From an uncultured Opitutales bacterium (GTDB lineage Bacteria > Verrucomicrobiota > Verrucomicrobiia > Opitutales > Intestinicryptomonadaceae), in NCBI GenBank assembly GCA_900547395.1, contig URGP01000012.1:4428-68427 (forward strand): a stretch of 64,000 nucleotides of DNA, given 5' to 3'. Of the stretch, positions 9,261 through 18,148 are shown in pieces; within the stretch, counting starts at the first letter, position 1; each line of letters begins with the position of its first letter. The position numbers were made by a program, and so were the translations under genes. The notes under the pieces are model-generated. The model saw only the letters and a program-made list of their open reading frames with translations. It had not been told where the DNA came from and did no database searches.

Positions 9261-9640
9261 TGTCGGCGGTAGGGGTTGGCATAGACTTGGTTGACGTTGC
9301 GAGAATTGCCTCGATGCGCCTTCGTTACGGCGACGAATTTTTGAAGCGCAATTTTTGCGATTTTGAAATTGAGTACTGCGGGAAATTCAAGTCTCCCGAC
9401 ATCCACTATGCGGCGAGGTTTGCCGCGAAAGAGGCTATTGTAAAGGCTCTCGGCACGGGCTTTAGCGGCGGAATTACGCCAAAAAGCGTTGGGGTAAAAA
9501 ACGGTGAAAACGGCGCGCCTTGCGCGGTGCTTGGCGATGTTGCCGCAAAGCGTCTTAAAGAAATCGGGGCTTCTAAAATTTTAATAAGCATAACGCACTT
9601 GAAAGATTACGCGGAGGCAATCGCCATTGCCGAGGAATAG
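9260..9640 (+). CDS. acpS: Holo-[acyl-carrier-protein] synthase
   Basis: AcpS transfers 4'-phosphopantetheine from CoA to ACP. The 126-residue length, the N-terminal Mg-binding 'GVGIDLVDVARI' and the 'FAAKEAIVKALGTGF' motif are typical. Its ATG shares one base with the pdxJ stop. The pdxJ-acpS pairing is common in bacteria. Confidence 0.95.
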   Translation: MSAVGVGIDLVDVARIASMRLRYGDEFLKRNFCDFEIEYCGKFKSPDIHYAARFAAKEAIVKALGTGFSGGITPKSVGVKNGENGAPCAVLGDVAAKRLKEIGASKILISITHLKDYAEAIAIAEE

Positions 9641-9644
9641 CTTT

Positions 9645-11132
9645 ATGGAAAATTTTTGCGACAGCATTTTAACCTGCAAAGAAAGCGCGGAATTCGAGGC
9701 GGATTTCTTTAAGGGCGATGCCCAAAAGGAGCTTTTTGCAATGCGCCAAGCCTCAAAAAAAATTGCAGAAATTATTTTAGGGGAATTTGGCAGGATTTTG
9801 GAAGCTTCTCCGAAAATCCTTGTGCTGTCGGGTTCGGGGCATAACGGCGGCGACGCTATTGGCGCGGCGCTGGAAATTTTAAACAGGCTGCCGTCTTCAA
9901 AAATCGACGTGTTTTTTACGGATAAAAACAGGTTAAAGCCCAATACGCAAAAAATTTGCGGCGAATTGTTTTCTTTCAAAAATTCGGTTTTTGAAGTTTC
10001 TGAAATTTCGGGGGAATACGATTTGGTTTTGGAAGGGCTTGCGGGCATGAGTTTAAAACCTCCGCTTCGCAAGGGGTTGGAAAGGGCGATTGTGTCCGCA
10101 AACGCGCTTTCCGCAAAGTTGAAAGTCAGCGTTGATTTGCCTGCGGGAATGTCGGACGAGCCTTGCGGCGCGGTTTTTAAAAGCGATTTGTGCGTAATGG
10201 CGGGAATTGCGAAAGCGCCTCTTTTCAATCCTGAAAACAGGGGTATTGCCGGCAGGCTTCGATATGCCGACTTGGGATTTTTACCTAATCTTAAAACAAA
10301 AAAATCGATTGTAAGCGAAAGGGTTTTAAAGCCGCTTTTAAAACTTCGCAATGTCTGTTCCGACAAGCGAAGCTACGGGCATTTGTTTGTTTTTGCTGGG
10401 TCGAGAAACTATGCGGGTGCGGCTTTAATGAATGTTAAGGCGGCAATAAGAAGCGGGGTGGGGCTTGTCAGCGCGTTTGTTCCCGAAAACCTTGCGCCGT
10501 CGTTTGCCGCCGCCGAGCCTGCCGCGATTTGGATTCCGTGTCCGACAACCGAAGACGGCTCTTTGTCTCTTGAAACGTTTTCTCTTTTCAGGGAGCGGGA
10601 GGGAAAGGAAACTGCCGTTTTGGCGGGTTCGGGGCTTTCAGGCAATCCCGAAACATTGGCGTTGGTTTCGGAAGTTTTGAAGCATACGGAGGCGAAAGTT
10701 GTTCTCGATGCCGATGCAATTTCAAAATCGGTAATCGCAAGCGCGAAGGAAAACAGAACGTTGATTACTCCCCACCACGGAGAGTTTTTGAGAGTTGCAA
10801 GATCTGTTGATGACGGCGGCTTGTCGGATTTTTCGCAGTCAAGCAAAATTGCGGTTCTTTTGAAGTCGGAATTGTCGAGAATTGCGGACGGGGCAAATTT
10901 TGCGTTTAACATTTCGGGTTCTCCAATACTTTCCCGCGCGGGAAGCGGAGACATTTTGGCGGGCATTGCAGGCGGATTGTTGGCGAGAACGGATTTGGAT
11001 TTTACCCCGTTTGAGGCAGGGTGCGCGGCGGCTTTCATCGCGGGAAAAATTGCCGAAAAAGCCTGTTTAAAATACGGAGAAAACGCATATTCTTCGAGCT
11101 GCGCGTTCGATTTTTTCAGGGAGATTTTTTAG
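9645..11132 (+). CDS. nnr: Bifunctional NAD(P)H-hydrate epimerase/dehydratase
   Basis: A metabolite-repair enzyme for damaged NADH/NADPH. The N-terminal epimerase domain (YjeF_N) has 'GSGHNGGDAIGAAL' near residues 60-72. The C-terminal ADP/ATP-dependent dehydratase domain (YjeF_C) begins near residue 245 ('GSRNYAGAAL') and carries 'TPHHGEF' and 'GSGDILAGIAGG'. An upstream ATG at 9627 lies inside acpS. The ATG at 9645 has GAGGAA at 9632-9637 in good position and is chosen. It lies between acpS and dprA in the same operon. Confidence 0.94.
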   Translation: MENFCDSILTCKESAEFEADFFKGDAQKELFAMRQASKKIAEIILGEFGRILEASPKILVLSGSGHNGGDAIGAALEILNRLPSSKIDVFFTDKNRLKPNTQKICGELFSFKNSVFEVSEISGEYDLVLEGLAGMSLKPPLRKGLERAIVSANALSAKLKVSVDLPAGMSDEPCGAVFKSDLCVMAGIAKAPLFNPENRGIAGRLRYADLGFLPNLKTKKSIVSERVLKPLLKLRNVCSDKRSYGHLFVFAGSRNYAGAALMNVKAAIRSGVGLVSAFVPENLAPSFAAAEPAAIWIPCPTTEDGSLSLETFSLFREREGKETAVLAGSGLSGNPETLALVSEVLKHTEAKVVLDADAISKSVIASAKENRTLITPHHGEFLRVARSVDDGGLSDFSQSSKIAVLLKSELSRIADGANFAFNISGSPILSRAGSGDILAGIAGGLLARTDLDFTPFEAGCAAAFIAGKIAEKACLKYGENAYSSSCAFDFFREIF

Positions 11133-11135
11133 TTT

Positions 11136-12242
11136 ATGACAGATTTGGCAGAAAGTTATTTGAGGCTGTCGTTAATTCCGAATGTCGGGGCAACCACCAT
11201 CAAAAAGCTTATTTCAAAATTCGGCTCTCCGATAGACGCCTTGAAGGCTTCAAGGTCAGATGTAATGCAGCTTGAAAGGGTTGGGGCTAAAATCGCCGAC
11301 GCTTTCATCGAGGGAAGGGACAAGGTTGACATAGATTTGGCAAAGCGCAAGTTGAAGGCTTTCAATGCCGATTATGTTTGCATTGACGACGGGCGGTATC
11401 CGCAGCTCTTGCGCACGATTTACGATGCCCCCGTAGGGCTTTATGTTGCGGGAAACGCAGATTTGAACGCTCCTTCCATTGCAATCGTCGGGTGCAGAAA
11501 TTGCAGCATATACGGCTCTTTGGTTGCGAGGAAATTCGGGGCGGGGCTTGGCTCTTTGGGTTTGACGGTAGTAAGCGGTCTTGCTCGCGGAATAGACAGC
11601 TTTGCGCATCAGGGCGCGCTTGACGTAAAGGCGAAAACCGTCGCCGTTTTGGGGTGTGGCATTGACATTGTTTATCCGCCTGAAAATGTGGATTTGTACC
11701 GAAGGATAATCGAAACAGGCGCGGTAATTTCGGAATATCCGTTCGGCACCCGCGCCGACCGCCAGACTTTCCCCATGCGAAACCGCATAATTGCGGGTAT
11801 GACTTCCGCAACTTTGCTTGTCGAAAGCGATATAAGGGGCGGCGGAATGATTACGGCGCGCCTTGCGTGCGATAACGGAAGGGACGTCTTCGCAATTCCG
11901 GGGCGCATAGATTCGCCAACAAGCGCGGGGTGCCACCTCATGATAAGCGAGGGCGCGCGCCTTGCAACCTGCGTTGAAGACATAGCAAGCGAGTTAGGCT
12001 ATGCGGGGCAGTTTGAGCTTGGTCTTAAAAATTCCGAAAACGCGAAAAAGTTTAATTTCGAGGAAGGCTCGGCGGAGGCTTCCGTTTATTCTGTTTTGTC
12101 TAAGGGCGACGCTTTGGCGGCAGACGAGATTTCGGTTCTTGCAAAGCTTTCCATGCCCGAAGTCTTGTCTGTAATGCTTTCTTTGGAGCTTTCAAAAGCC
12201 GTGAAAAAGCGCGCGGACGGCAGGTGGGAGAAAAATATTTAA
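11136..12242 (+). CDS. dprA: DNA-processing protein DprA
   Basis: DprA loads RecA on incoming single-stranded DNA during natural transformation. The 368-residue protein has a helix-hairpin-helix-like N-terminus ('LIPNVGATTIKKL'), a Rossmann-fold core with 'SGLARGIDSFAHQGAL', 'VLGCGIDIVYPPEN' and 'TFPMRNRIIAGM', and a C-terminal winged-helix segment after residue 305. It starts three bases after nnr. No other competence gene is in the window, so active transformation cannot be inferred. Confidence 0.95.
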   Translation: MTDLAESYLRLSLIPNVGATTIKKLISKFGSPIDALKASRSDVMQLERVGAKIADAFIEGRDKVDIDLAKRKLKAFNADYVCIDDGRYPQLLRTIYDAPVGLYVAGNADLNAPSIAIVGCRNCSIYGSLVARKFGAGLGSLGLTVVSGLARGIDSFAHQGALDVKAKTVAVLGCGIDIVYPPENVDLYRRIIETGAVISEYPFGTRADRQTFPMRNRIIAGMTSATLLVESDIRGGGMITARLACDNGRDVFAIPGRIDSPTSAGCHLMISEGARLATCVEDIASELGYAGQFELGLKNSENAKKFNFEEGSAEASVYSVLSKGDALAADEISVLAKLSMPEVLSVMLSLELSKAVKKRADGRWEKNI

Positions 12243-12247
12243 TAGAC

Positions 12248-14092
12248 ATGAAAAATTTGAAAAGAGACGCAATGCTGTTTGCAATAATAGCCTTGGTTTT
12301 TTGCCTTGGCAGGCTTTCGATTTATTTTATTTTTTCCGAATTTGAGGAAAGCAGGATTACGCTTGCGTGGATAAAACGCTCGCTTCAGTTCGATTTTATG
12401 TCGGCGGCGTATTTCATTTTGCCGACAGCCGTAATTACAATAGCAGGCATGTTTTCAGGCAGGGAATTTTTAAGGCTTAAAAAAACATATGCGGTTTTTG
12501 CCATAATGGTTGCCGCTTCGCTCGCAGTCTTAAACGCCTGCTATTTTTTCGAGTACAAGAGCCAGTTCAATTTTTGGATTTTCGGAATTTTCTTTGACGA
12601 CGCAGGGGCAATTTTTAACACGATAAAAGAACAGTATCCCGAATCTTTAATGATTTTGGGCTTTGGAGCCTTCTTTGCTGCACTGGTATTTTTTGTAAAT
12701 GCGATTTTCGGCAAAAAGTCGGAAAAATCTGAAAGGCTTCCGCTTAAAAAATCCGTGTTGTTTTGCGCGGTTTATGCGTTTTTACTGTTTGTGCTTTTGC
12801 GCGGCGTGAGAATTTCAGGCAGACCCTTGCAGGTTCGCGATATTGCCGTAACTGCCGACGAGCACATGAATAACTTAATACCGACTTCCGCATATTGCCT
12901 TAAAGAGGAAGTTTTCAGATTTTTGACGGCAAAGCTTTCTGGCGGGCTTAAAAACTTCAACGCAAGGGAAAAGGATTTGCCGCATTTTCTAAACAGCGTT
13001 TTCGGGGGAGAATTCAAGACGATTGACGAGCCTTTAAAGAGGGTTTCAAAGGGCGCATTGATTGAAAGACCTTCGCGCATTTTCGTCATAATATGCGAAA
13101 GCCACTCCGCATGGCCCCTGATTGAAGATTTGCCGGATTACAACATCATTCCGAACACAAAAAAACTGCTTGAAAATTCCGTGTTTTCAAGACGCTCATT
13201 TCCTTCCGGAAACGGCACAATGGCGACTGTTTCGTCGATAATAAGCGGCATCCCTTATTGCGGAATTTCAGTTGAGGGCGTTTTGAAGAAAACGGACGAT
13301 TTTGCGTTTGCGAAGTTTATGAAGCGTCTCGGCTATTCTTCAACTTTCTATTACGGAGGGCAGAGCACTTGGCTCAGGCTTGGAGAATTTGCCTCATTTA
13401 TGGGCTTTGACAGGGTTGTGGGCGGCGAGAAAATGGGCGATGTTTTCGGCACGGTCGAATGGGGCGTGCGCGACAGGAATTTGTTTGAGTTTATTGAAAA
13501 ATCCGAAATCCCCGAAAATTCGTTCAATATGGTTTTGACGGTTTCAAACCATCAGCCTTACGACGTCGATTTAAAGGCGGAAAATTGTCCTGCGGTTTTG
13601 AAGAGCGAAGACGACAACAAAATTTGGCATGCCTGGTACACTGACAAATATCTGGGAATTTTCATTGAAAAAATGCTTAAAAAGTATCCCGATTCGATAT
13701 TCGTGATTACGGGAGACCATCCCTCGCGCTACAAGCCCGAAAAAATCAGAAAAATTGACGAATTTGACCATGTCGTTCCGATTATATTTGCGGGGCGCGG
13801 CGTTCAGGACATCGCTTTTGAAAAAGATTTCGCAAAGCATTTGGACATCTTTCCCACTCTTGTGGAAATGATTGCCCCGAAAGGTTTTGAATACAAAACT
13901 TGGGGCGAGTCGATGTTTGAGAAATCCCGCAAAGTTCCGCCGTTATACGTCAAGGCCATTGTTTCGGACGGCAAAATAATCGGGCTTTCATCTTCCGACT
14001 GCCCTGAAAAAATGCGCGAACTTGCCCGCAAGTACCACGCGCTTGCCTATTACCGCTCAAAAAACAGCGAAGAGCTTCCCAAAGAGAAATAA
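12248..14092 (+). CDS. LtaS-type membrane phosphatase/phosphotransferase (sulfatase fold)
   Basis: About 614 residues with five N-terminal membrane helices (first near residues 5-25, last near 170-190) followed by an extracytoplasmic sulfatase-fold domain. The metal site is outlined by 'VIICESHS', a likely nucleophile Thr in 'SGNGTMATVSS', and 'VITGDHPSRY'. This is the layout of lipoteichoic acid synthase and phosphoglycerol/phosphoethanolamine transferases. In a Gram-negative host a role in decorating glycans or lipids with phosphoglycerol is more likely than LTA synthesis. The frame also opens at a GTG (12224) inside dprA. The ATG at 12248 is preferred. Last gene of the trkA operon, before a terminator. 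Confidence 0.85.
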   Translation: MKNLKRDAMLFAIIALVFCLGRLSIYFIFSEFEESRITLAWIKRSLQFDFMSAAYFILPTAVITIAGMFSGREFLRLKKTYAVFAIMVAASLAVLNACYFFEYKSQFNFWIFGIFFDDAGAIFNTIKEQYPESLMILGFGAFFAALVFFVNAIFGKKSEKSERLPLKKSVLFCAVYAFLLFVLLRGVRISGRPLQVRDIAVTADEHMNNLIPTSAYCLKEEVFRFLTAKLSGGLKNFNAREKDLPHFLNSVFGGEFKTIDEPLKRVSKGALIERPSRIFVIICESHSAWPLIEDLPDYNIIPNTKKLLENSVFSRRSFPSGNGTMATVSSIISGIPYCGISVEGVLKKTDDFAFAKFMKRLGYSSTFYYGGQSTWLRLGEFASFMGFDRVVGGEKMGDVFGTVEWGVRDRNLFEFIEKSEIPENSFNMVLTVSNHQPYDVDLKAENCPAVLKSEDDNKIWHAWYTDKYLGIFIEKMLKKYPDSIFVITGDHPSRYKPEKIRKIDEFDHVVPIIFAGRGVQDIAFEKDFAKHLDIFPTLVEMIAPKGFEYKTWGESMFEKSRKVPPLYVKAIVSDGKIIGLSSSDCPEKMRELARKYHALAYYRSKNSEELPKEK

Positions 14093-14098
14093 AAAAAC

Positions 14099-14130
14099 GC
14101 CGAAGTTTTTAATCTTCGGCATTGTTTTTT
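14099..14130. terminator. Bidirectional terminator between convergent genes
   Basis: A 7-bp stem GCCGAAG/CTTCGGC (14099-14105 with 14114-14120). T runs follow on the plus side (14125-14130), and an A run precedes it (14092-14097) that serves as the T tract for the minus strand. It lies between the LtaS-like gene (plus) and the aldolase gene (minus), overlapping the last codon of the latter. Confidence 0.8.
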
Positions 14131-15115
14131 ATTGCGCTTTTTTAGATAGCATATTGTCGAAAAATTCGGTTATGTCGGTTTGCGTTTCAGCTTCCTGGTA
14201 CGCCATTGCGTCTCTCGGGTGTTCGTTTAAAAAGCCCGTAATCATATAGGAGTTCGCAAAGCCCCAGCCGAGTTTTTCGCGCATAGGCTCTATATGGTTT
14301 TGCACGCATTTTAAGCTTGGGCGGACGTCTCTTCCGACATATCCGAGCATAAGCTCCATTGCGCAGTTGCCCGCGCCTCTTCCAAGACCCGCCATGGTTG
14401 CGTCTATGAAATCTACTCCGCACTCAACCGCTTCTATCGACTTTGCGAATGCAAGCTGTAGGTTGTTGTGGGCGTGGAATCCTATTTTCTTTCCTGCGGC
14501 GGAGAGGCTGCGGCGGTATTTCTCCATCAGGTAGCGCACGTTTTCGCAGAAGAGCGAACCGAAGGAATCCATAAGGTAGATTATGTCGGCGTCGGATTCG
14601 CTTAAAATTTCCAAATCCCTGCTAAGTTCGCTTTCCTTCAAGGCACAGATTGCCATGAGGTTTAGCGAAACTTCGTAGCCTTTGTCCTTCGCGTCTTTTA
14701 CCATGTCGAGCGCGTCATTTATCTGGTGCGAGTAGCAGGCTACGCGGATTAGGTCTATGGGCGATTTGTCCTTTGGCAGAATGTCCGTTTTGTAGTCGGA
14801 TTTTCCTGTGTCCGCCATCGCCGCGAGCTTTACTTCGCGTTTGCTGTCTCCGATAATCCGCAAGATGTCGCTTTCGTCGCAAAATCTCCACGCGCCGTAT
14901 TTGTCTGGGGAGTAGAGCTTCTTTGAGTTTTTGAAGCCGATTTCCATATAATTTATTCCGCTGTCGGCGCAGCAGTCGTAAATGGCGCGCACGACTTTGT
15001 CGTCAAAACGGCTGTCGTTCATGAGGCCGCCGTCTCTTATGGTGCAGTCCAATATGTTAAGCGGAGTTTGCCTGTTTGAGGAGGCGAGGTCGCTTAGGCT
15101 TTTGTTTGTATTCAT
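14129..15115 (-). CDS. DRE-TIM metallolyase aldolase (HMGL-like), substrate unknown
   Basis: A 328-residue protein with the HMGL-like aldolase barrel over about residues 18-265: 'LDCTIRDGGLMND' at the N-terminus (Arg and Asp of the catalytic RDGG motif), 'MEIGFKNSK', the metal-ligand 'GFHAHNNLQLAFA' (HxH) and 'DATMAGLGRGAGN'. This places it in the DRE-TIM superfamily near the 4-hydroxy-2-oxovalerate-aldolase-like group. Members make or break C-C bonds next to 2-oxoacids. The exact substrate is unknown to me. It is monocistronic as far as I can see, and an aromatic-rich leader ORF plus terminator sits directly upstream, suggesting control by Phe/Tyr supply. Confidence 0.85.
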   Translation of the reverse strand: MNTNKSLSDLASSNRQTPLNILDCTIRDGGLMNDSRFDDKVVRAIYDCCADSGINYMEIGFKNSKKLYSPDKYGAWRFCDESDILRIIGDSKREVKLAAMADTGKSDYKTDILPKDKSPIDLIRVACYSHQINDALDMVKDAKDKGYEVSLNLMAICALKESELSRDLEILSESDADIIYLMDSFGSLFCENVRYLMEKYRRSLSAAGKKIGFHAHNNLQLAFAKSIEAVECGVDFIDATMAGLGRGAGNCAMELMLGYVGRDVRPSLKCVQNHIEPMREKLGWGFANSYMITGFLNEHPRDAMAYQEAETQTDITEFFDNMLSKKAQ

Positions 15116-15143
15116 GATTTTTGAGATTTGTGTTTGGTAAAAT

Positions 15144-15179
15144 AAAAAACCCGAACGCTTGTTCTAACGTCCGGGTTTT
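15144..15179 (-). terminator. Attenuator terminator upstream of the aldolase gene
   Basis: On the minus strand a 12-bp stem (15168-15179 with 15146-15157, one A/C mismatch) with a 10-nt loop is followed by a T run (15144-15149, partly within the stem). It sits between the leader peptide stop (15211) and the aldolase start (15115). The loop and first stem bases (15161-15169) are an exact 9-nt complement of 15209-15217, the end of the leader ORF, so a competing pairing is possible. Confidence 0.75.
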
Positions 15180-15210
15180 ATGAATTTGATATGCGTACAA
15201 CCGTCTGCCG

Positions 15211-15279
15211 TTAGAACTTGACCTTTCTACCGTAATAAAAGTAAAAGCTAAAAGCAAACGACTGCGCGTTGATATTCAT
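15211..15279 (-). CDS. Aromatic-rich leader peptide, 22 aa (putative attenuator)
   Basis: A 22-codon ORF, MNINAQSFAFSFYFYYGRKV plus Lys-Phe, with Phe at 8, 10, 12, 14 and 22 and Tyr at 13, 15 and 16: seven aromatic residues in the nine codons 8-16. This resembles the Phe leader peptides of enteric pheA and pheST. Its stop codon and last Phe codon lie inside the 15209-15217 segment that is complementary to the terminator loop. Stalling at the aromatic codons would leave that segment free, while reading to the stop would cover it. This is the arrangement expected for ribosome-mediated attenuation. There is no obvious Shine-Dalgarno. Confidence 0.7.
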   Translation of the reverse strand: MNINAQSFAFSFYFYYGRKVKF

Positions 15280-15286
15280 AATGTTT

Positions 15287-15318
15287 TCTATAAATCGAAT
15301 TTTTTTAGATGAAGTCAA
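15287..15318 (-). promoter_or_regulatory. Possible promoter for the leader/aldolase transcript
   Basis: On the minus strand TTGACT (15313-15318) is followed by TATAGA (15287-15292). The 20-base spacer is longer than usual, and the transcript would have only a very short lead before the leader ATG at 15279. A weak call. Confidence 0.3.
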
Positions 15319-15381
15319 GCAATTTTTTGATGTTTTATTTTTCTTGCCGAAAGAGCCGGATTTTGAAAAATGTCCGAATTT

Positions 15382-16197
15382 ATGAAAACGCTTGCAGCAA
15401 TACTCGTATTATTTTCAATTTTAACAGGCTCTCTTTTTGCAAAAGCTCCGATTACCGTGGCGGCAAAAAGCGGCGTCATGAAAAAGGAAATTCCCGCCCT
15501 TGTAATTCTTCCCGACGATTACGAAAAATCGGGCAAGAGCTATCCTGTGATTTATCTTTTGCACGGCTTTGGCGGCAACTATCAAACATGGTACCACATA
15601 AAGCCGAACCTGCCCGAACTTGCCACTTCAAACCAGGTGATTTTCGTTTTGCCCGATGGAGCTACGAGCTGGTATTGGGACAGCCCCGTAAATCAAAATT
15701 TAAAGTATGAAACTTATGTGGCAAAAGAGCTTGTTGATTTTATCGACAGCTCATACCGCACAATCAAAAGCCCGAAGGGCAGGGCGATTGCAGGTCTTAG
15801 CATGGGCGGACACGGCGCGATGTGGCTTGCGTTGAGGCACAAGGACGTTTTTGGCGCGGCGGGTGCAATCAGCGGCGGAGTTGACATTCGCCCGTTCCCC
15901 AAGAACTGGGACATGGCGAAAAATTTGGGCGAATATTCAAGCAATAAGGACGTTTGGGACGCGCATACCGTCATAAACCAAGTGGACGGCTTGAAAAACG
16001 GGGAGCTTGCGATATACATCGACTGCGGCTTTTCGGACTTTTTCTACCAGGTAAACTTGAATTTGCACAACAAGCTTTTGCAGATGAAAATCGACCACGA
16101 CTATCTTGCCCGCCCCGGCGCTCACAACAATGCCTATTGGAATAACGCCATAGACTACAACATTTTGTTCTTCAAAAAATTCTTTTCAAAAAACTGA
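15382..16197 (+). CDS. Secreted esterase, D/Fes-like alpha/beta hydrolase
   Basis: A 271-residue exported hydrolase. After a signal peptide (cleavage after LFA near residue 20) it shows 'VIYLLHGFGGNYQTW' (oxyanion-hole region), the nucleophile elbow 'GLSMGG' and a C-terminal His in 'RPGAHNNAYW'. This is the esterase-D/feruloyl- or acetyl-xylan-esterase-like family, which often removes acyl groups from plant or host glycans. The substrate is not determinable here. An upstream ATG at 15370 adds four residues. 15382 starts directly at the signal peptide. It is followed by a strong terminator. Confidence 0.87.
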   Translation: MKTLAAILVLFSILTGSLFAKAPITVAAKSGVMKKEIPALVILPDDYEKSGKSYPVIYLLHGFGGNYQTWYHIKPNLPELATSNQVIFVLPDGATSWYWDSPVNQNLKYETYVAKELVDFIDSSYRTIKSPKGRAIAGLSMGGHGAMWLALRHKDVFGAAGAISGGVDIRPFPKNWDMAKNLGEYSSNKDVWDAHTVINQVDGLKNGELAIYIDCGFSDFFYQVNLNLHNKLLQMKIDHDYLARPGAHNNAYWNNAIDYNILFFKKFFSKN

Positions 16198-16207
16198 AAT
16201 TTTTATG

Positions 16208-16238
16208 GCGCGGGTTTTCTGCCCCGCGCTTTTTTTTT
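16208..16238 (+). terminator. Rho-independent terminator after the esterase gene
   Basis: A 7-bp GC stem GCGCGGG/CCCGCGC (16208-16214 with 16223-16229) followed by nine T (16230-16238), 11 bases after the stop. Confidence 0.9.
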
Positions 16239-16258
16239 GTAATATCGAAAGCTTGTTC

Positions 16259-17026
16259 TTAAAAAAGCAAAAGCAGGGTTGAAACAATCGTCATAAATAT
16301 TATGAAGCCGCGGTAGCTTTTTTCGGGAAGATGCTTTACAAACAGTACGCCTAAAAACGCCCCCAAAAATATGCTTGGAATTGCAATTATGTTTAGTGTC
16401 AATGTTTGCGGCGTTATGTTGTTCCACGCAAAAATTTGAAGCGGGATTTTGAGGTAGTTTACTATCAGGAAAAACCACGCGCTTGTTCCCACAAATGCGT
16501 ATTTCGGAAGCCTCATTGAAAGCAGGTAAACCGCCATAATCGGGCCCGCCGCATTGCCAATCATTGTGGTAAATCCTCCCAAAATTCCAAAAATTGCCGC
16601 GCACCACCATTTGGAAAATATCTTTTGGTTTTCCTCCATGGTGTTTTTTCTTGTTATGAACATCACCAAAAATCCCGCAAAAATGGATAGTGCCATCAGT
16701 TTCCCGAACATCGTCTTGTCAATCATGCTGTCAACCCATATCGCGAGGAAAAACCCCGCGATTGCGGTCGGCAGAAGCTTTAAAATGTATTTCCATTCGG
16801 CTTGGCGGCGGTAGTAAATAACCGCAAGCAAATCTGCAAAACACAGCATCGGCAAAATTACTCCCGTGGATTCCTTTCCGCCGAAAACCAGAGCCATTGG
16901 GGGAATGGCAAGCGTCATGATGCCCTGTATCCCCGTTTTCGACATTCCTACGATAATTCCGCAAATCAAAAGAAAAGAAATTTGCACGGGGTCTCCATCA
17001 ATATGGGAAAAATCAAAACAATCCAT
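16259..17026 (-). CDS. TSUP family permease (TauE/SafE type)
   Basis: About 255 residues with seven to eight predicted membrane helices. It belongs to the TSUP family, which exports sulfite, sulfoacetate or related organosulfur anions. Supporting stretches are 'LICGIIVGMSKTGIQG' near the N-terminus and 'GFTTMIGNAAGPIMAVYLL' in the second repeat. The frame is open to 17068, but the ATG at 17026 gives a normal N-terminus. It is divergent from manA, and no sulfur-metabolism neighbour gives a substrate. Confidence 0.85.
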   Translation of the reverse strand: MDCFDFSHIDGDPVQISFLLICGIIVGMSKTGIQGIMTLAIPPMALVFGGKESTGVILPMLCFADLLAVIYYRRQAEWKYILKLLPTAIAGFFLAIWVDSMIDKTMFGKLMALSIFAGFLVMFITRKNTMEENQKIFSKWWCAAIFGILGGFTTMIGNAAGPIMAVYLLSMRLPKYAFVGTSAWFFLIVNYLKIPLQIFAWNNITPQTLTLNIIAIPSIFLGAFLGVLFVKHLPEKSYRGFIIFMTIVSTLLLLF

Positions 17027-17114
17027 AAGAAAAGACAAGGTGTTTTTTTTGCCAAGCGGAGCAAGCAAATAATTTTTTCTTTACGAGCATCGCAAAGAGT
17101 GGCAGTCTGTTTTC

Positions 17115-18047
17115 ATGAAATTTTTAAGATTTAAACCTATCTATATGGAGCGCGTTTGGGGCGGCAGAGACTTTGAAAAAAAGCTCGGCAGGGAAATTCC
17201 TGAAAACAAGGTCATCGGCGAAGCTTGGGAAATTTGCGACAGACCCGAAGCCGAAAACCTTATTGTCGGCGGAAAGTTTGACGGAAAGACTATCCGCCAA
17301 GCCATAGAATCAGACGCGGAATACATCATGGGAAAGGGCTGGGCCCCCTCCAAAAAATTTCCGATACTCGTCAAGTGGCTCGATTGCCAGGAAAGGTTGA
17401 GTTTGCAAGTCCACCCGCCCGCATCGGTTGCGGCGTTGCTTGGAGGAGAACCCAAGACGGAAAACTGGTATGTTGTCGACTGCAAGGACGGCGCGGGATT
17501 GATTGCGGGTCTTAAAAAGGGAGCGACTAAGGCGGATTTTGTGGCAAGCCTTGCCGATAATTCAGCCGAAAAGCTCGTGCATCGCTTCCCCGTTAAAAAG
17601 GGCGATTCGATATTCGTGCAAAGCGGAAGAATTCACGCAATAGACGGCGGCAACTTGATTTTGGAAATACAGCAAAACTCCGACACGACTTACAGGGTTT
17701 ATGACTGGGGCAGGGTGGGCTTGGACGGCAAGCCGCGCAAGCTCCATGTGGAAGAATCCATCGCAAGCATTGACTTTTCGGACTTCGAGCCGTCTCCAAT
17801 CCACGTTGAAGGCAGCGGCAATATGTGCGAGTGCAAGGAGTTCAGAATTGACGTTGTTCGCTTGAACGCGGGCGAAGTCTATGAAATCAAATCGGGCGAG
17901 GCAATGAGAATTGTAAGCGTTGCGGAAGGCGAACTGTCTGACGACGAAGGCGAAGAGGTGAAGTTTTCCGAAAATATTGTAGTTCCCTTTGCTGAAAGCG
18001 TGAAATTTACCGCGACAAAGCCCTCGACATTGCTTATTACGAGATAG
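17115..18047 (+). CDS. manA: Mannose-6-phosphate isomerase, class I
   Basis: Interconverts mannose 6-phosphate and fructose 6-phosphate. The 310-residue length is that of the short bacterial class I form. 'YMERVWGG' starts the cupin. The zinc site is in 'SLQVHPP' and 'GRIHAIDGGNLILEIQQNSD', and 'TYRVYDWGR' follows. It stands alone between the TSUP gene (divergent) and tRNA-Gln. Confidence 0.94.
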   Translation: MKFLRFKPIYMERVWGGRDFEKKLGREIPENKVIGEAWEICDRPEAENLIVGGKFDGKTIRQAIESDAEYIMGKGWAPSKKFPILVKWLDCQERLSLQVHPPASVAALLGGEPKTENWYVVDCKDGAGLIAGLKKGATKADFVASLADNSAEKLVHRFPVKKGDSIFVQSGRIHAIDGGNLILEIQQNSDTTYRVYDWGRVGLDGKPRKLHVEESIASIDFSDFEPSPIHVEGSGNMCECKEFRIDVVRLNAGEVYEIKSGEAMRIVSVAEGELSDDEGEEVKFSENIVVPFAESVKFTATKPSTLLITR

Positions 18048-18100
18048 CCTGCGCTTTTCGTTTCGCGTTGAAATATTTTTCATTTTTTGGAAAAAAACGT

Positions 18101-18128
18101 TTGACGAAAACAGTTTTTTTGGTACTTT
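18101..18128 (+). promoter_or_regulatory. Promoter of tRNA-Gln
   Basis: TTGACG (18101-18106), a 16-base spacer and TACTTT (18123-18128), ending 20 bases before the tRNA 5' end. The -35 is good and the -10 poor. Confidence 0.45.
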
Positions 18129-18148
18129 CAAATGCTTTAAAAAATCAC

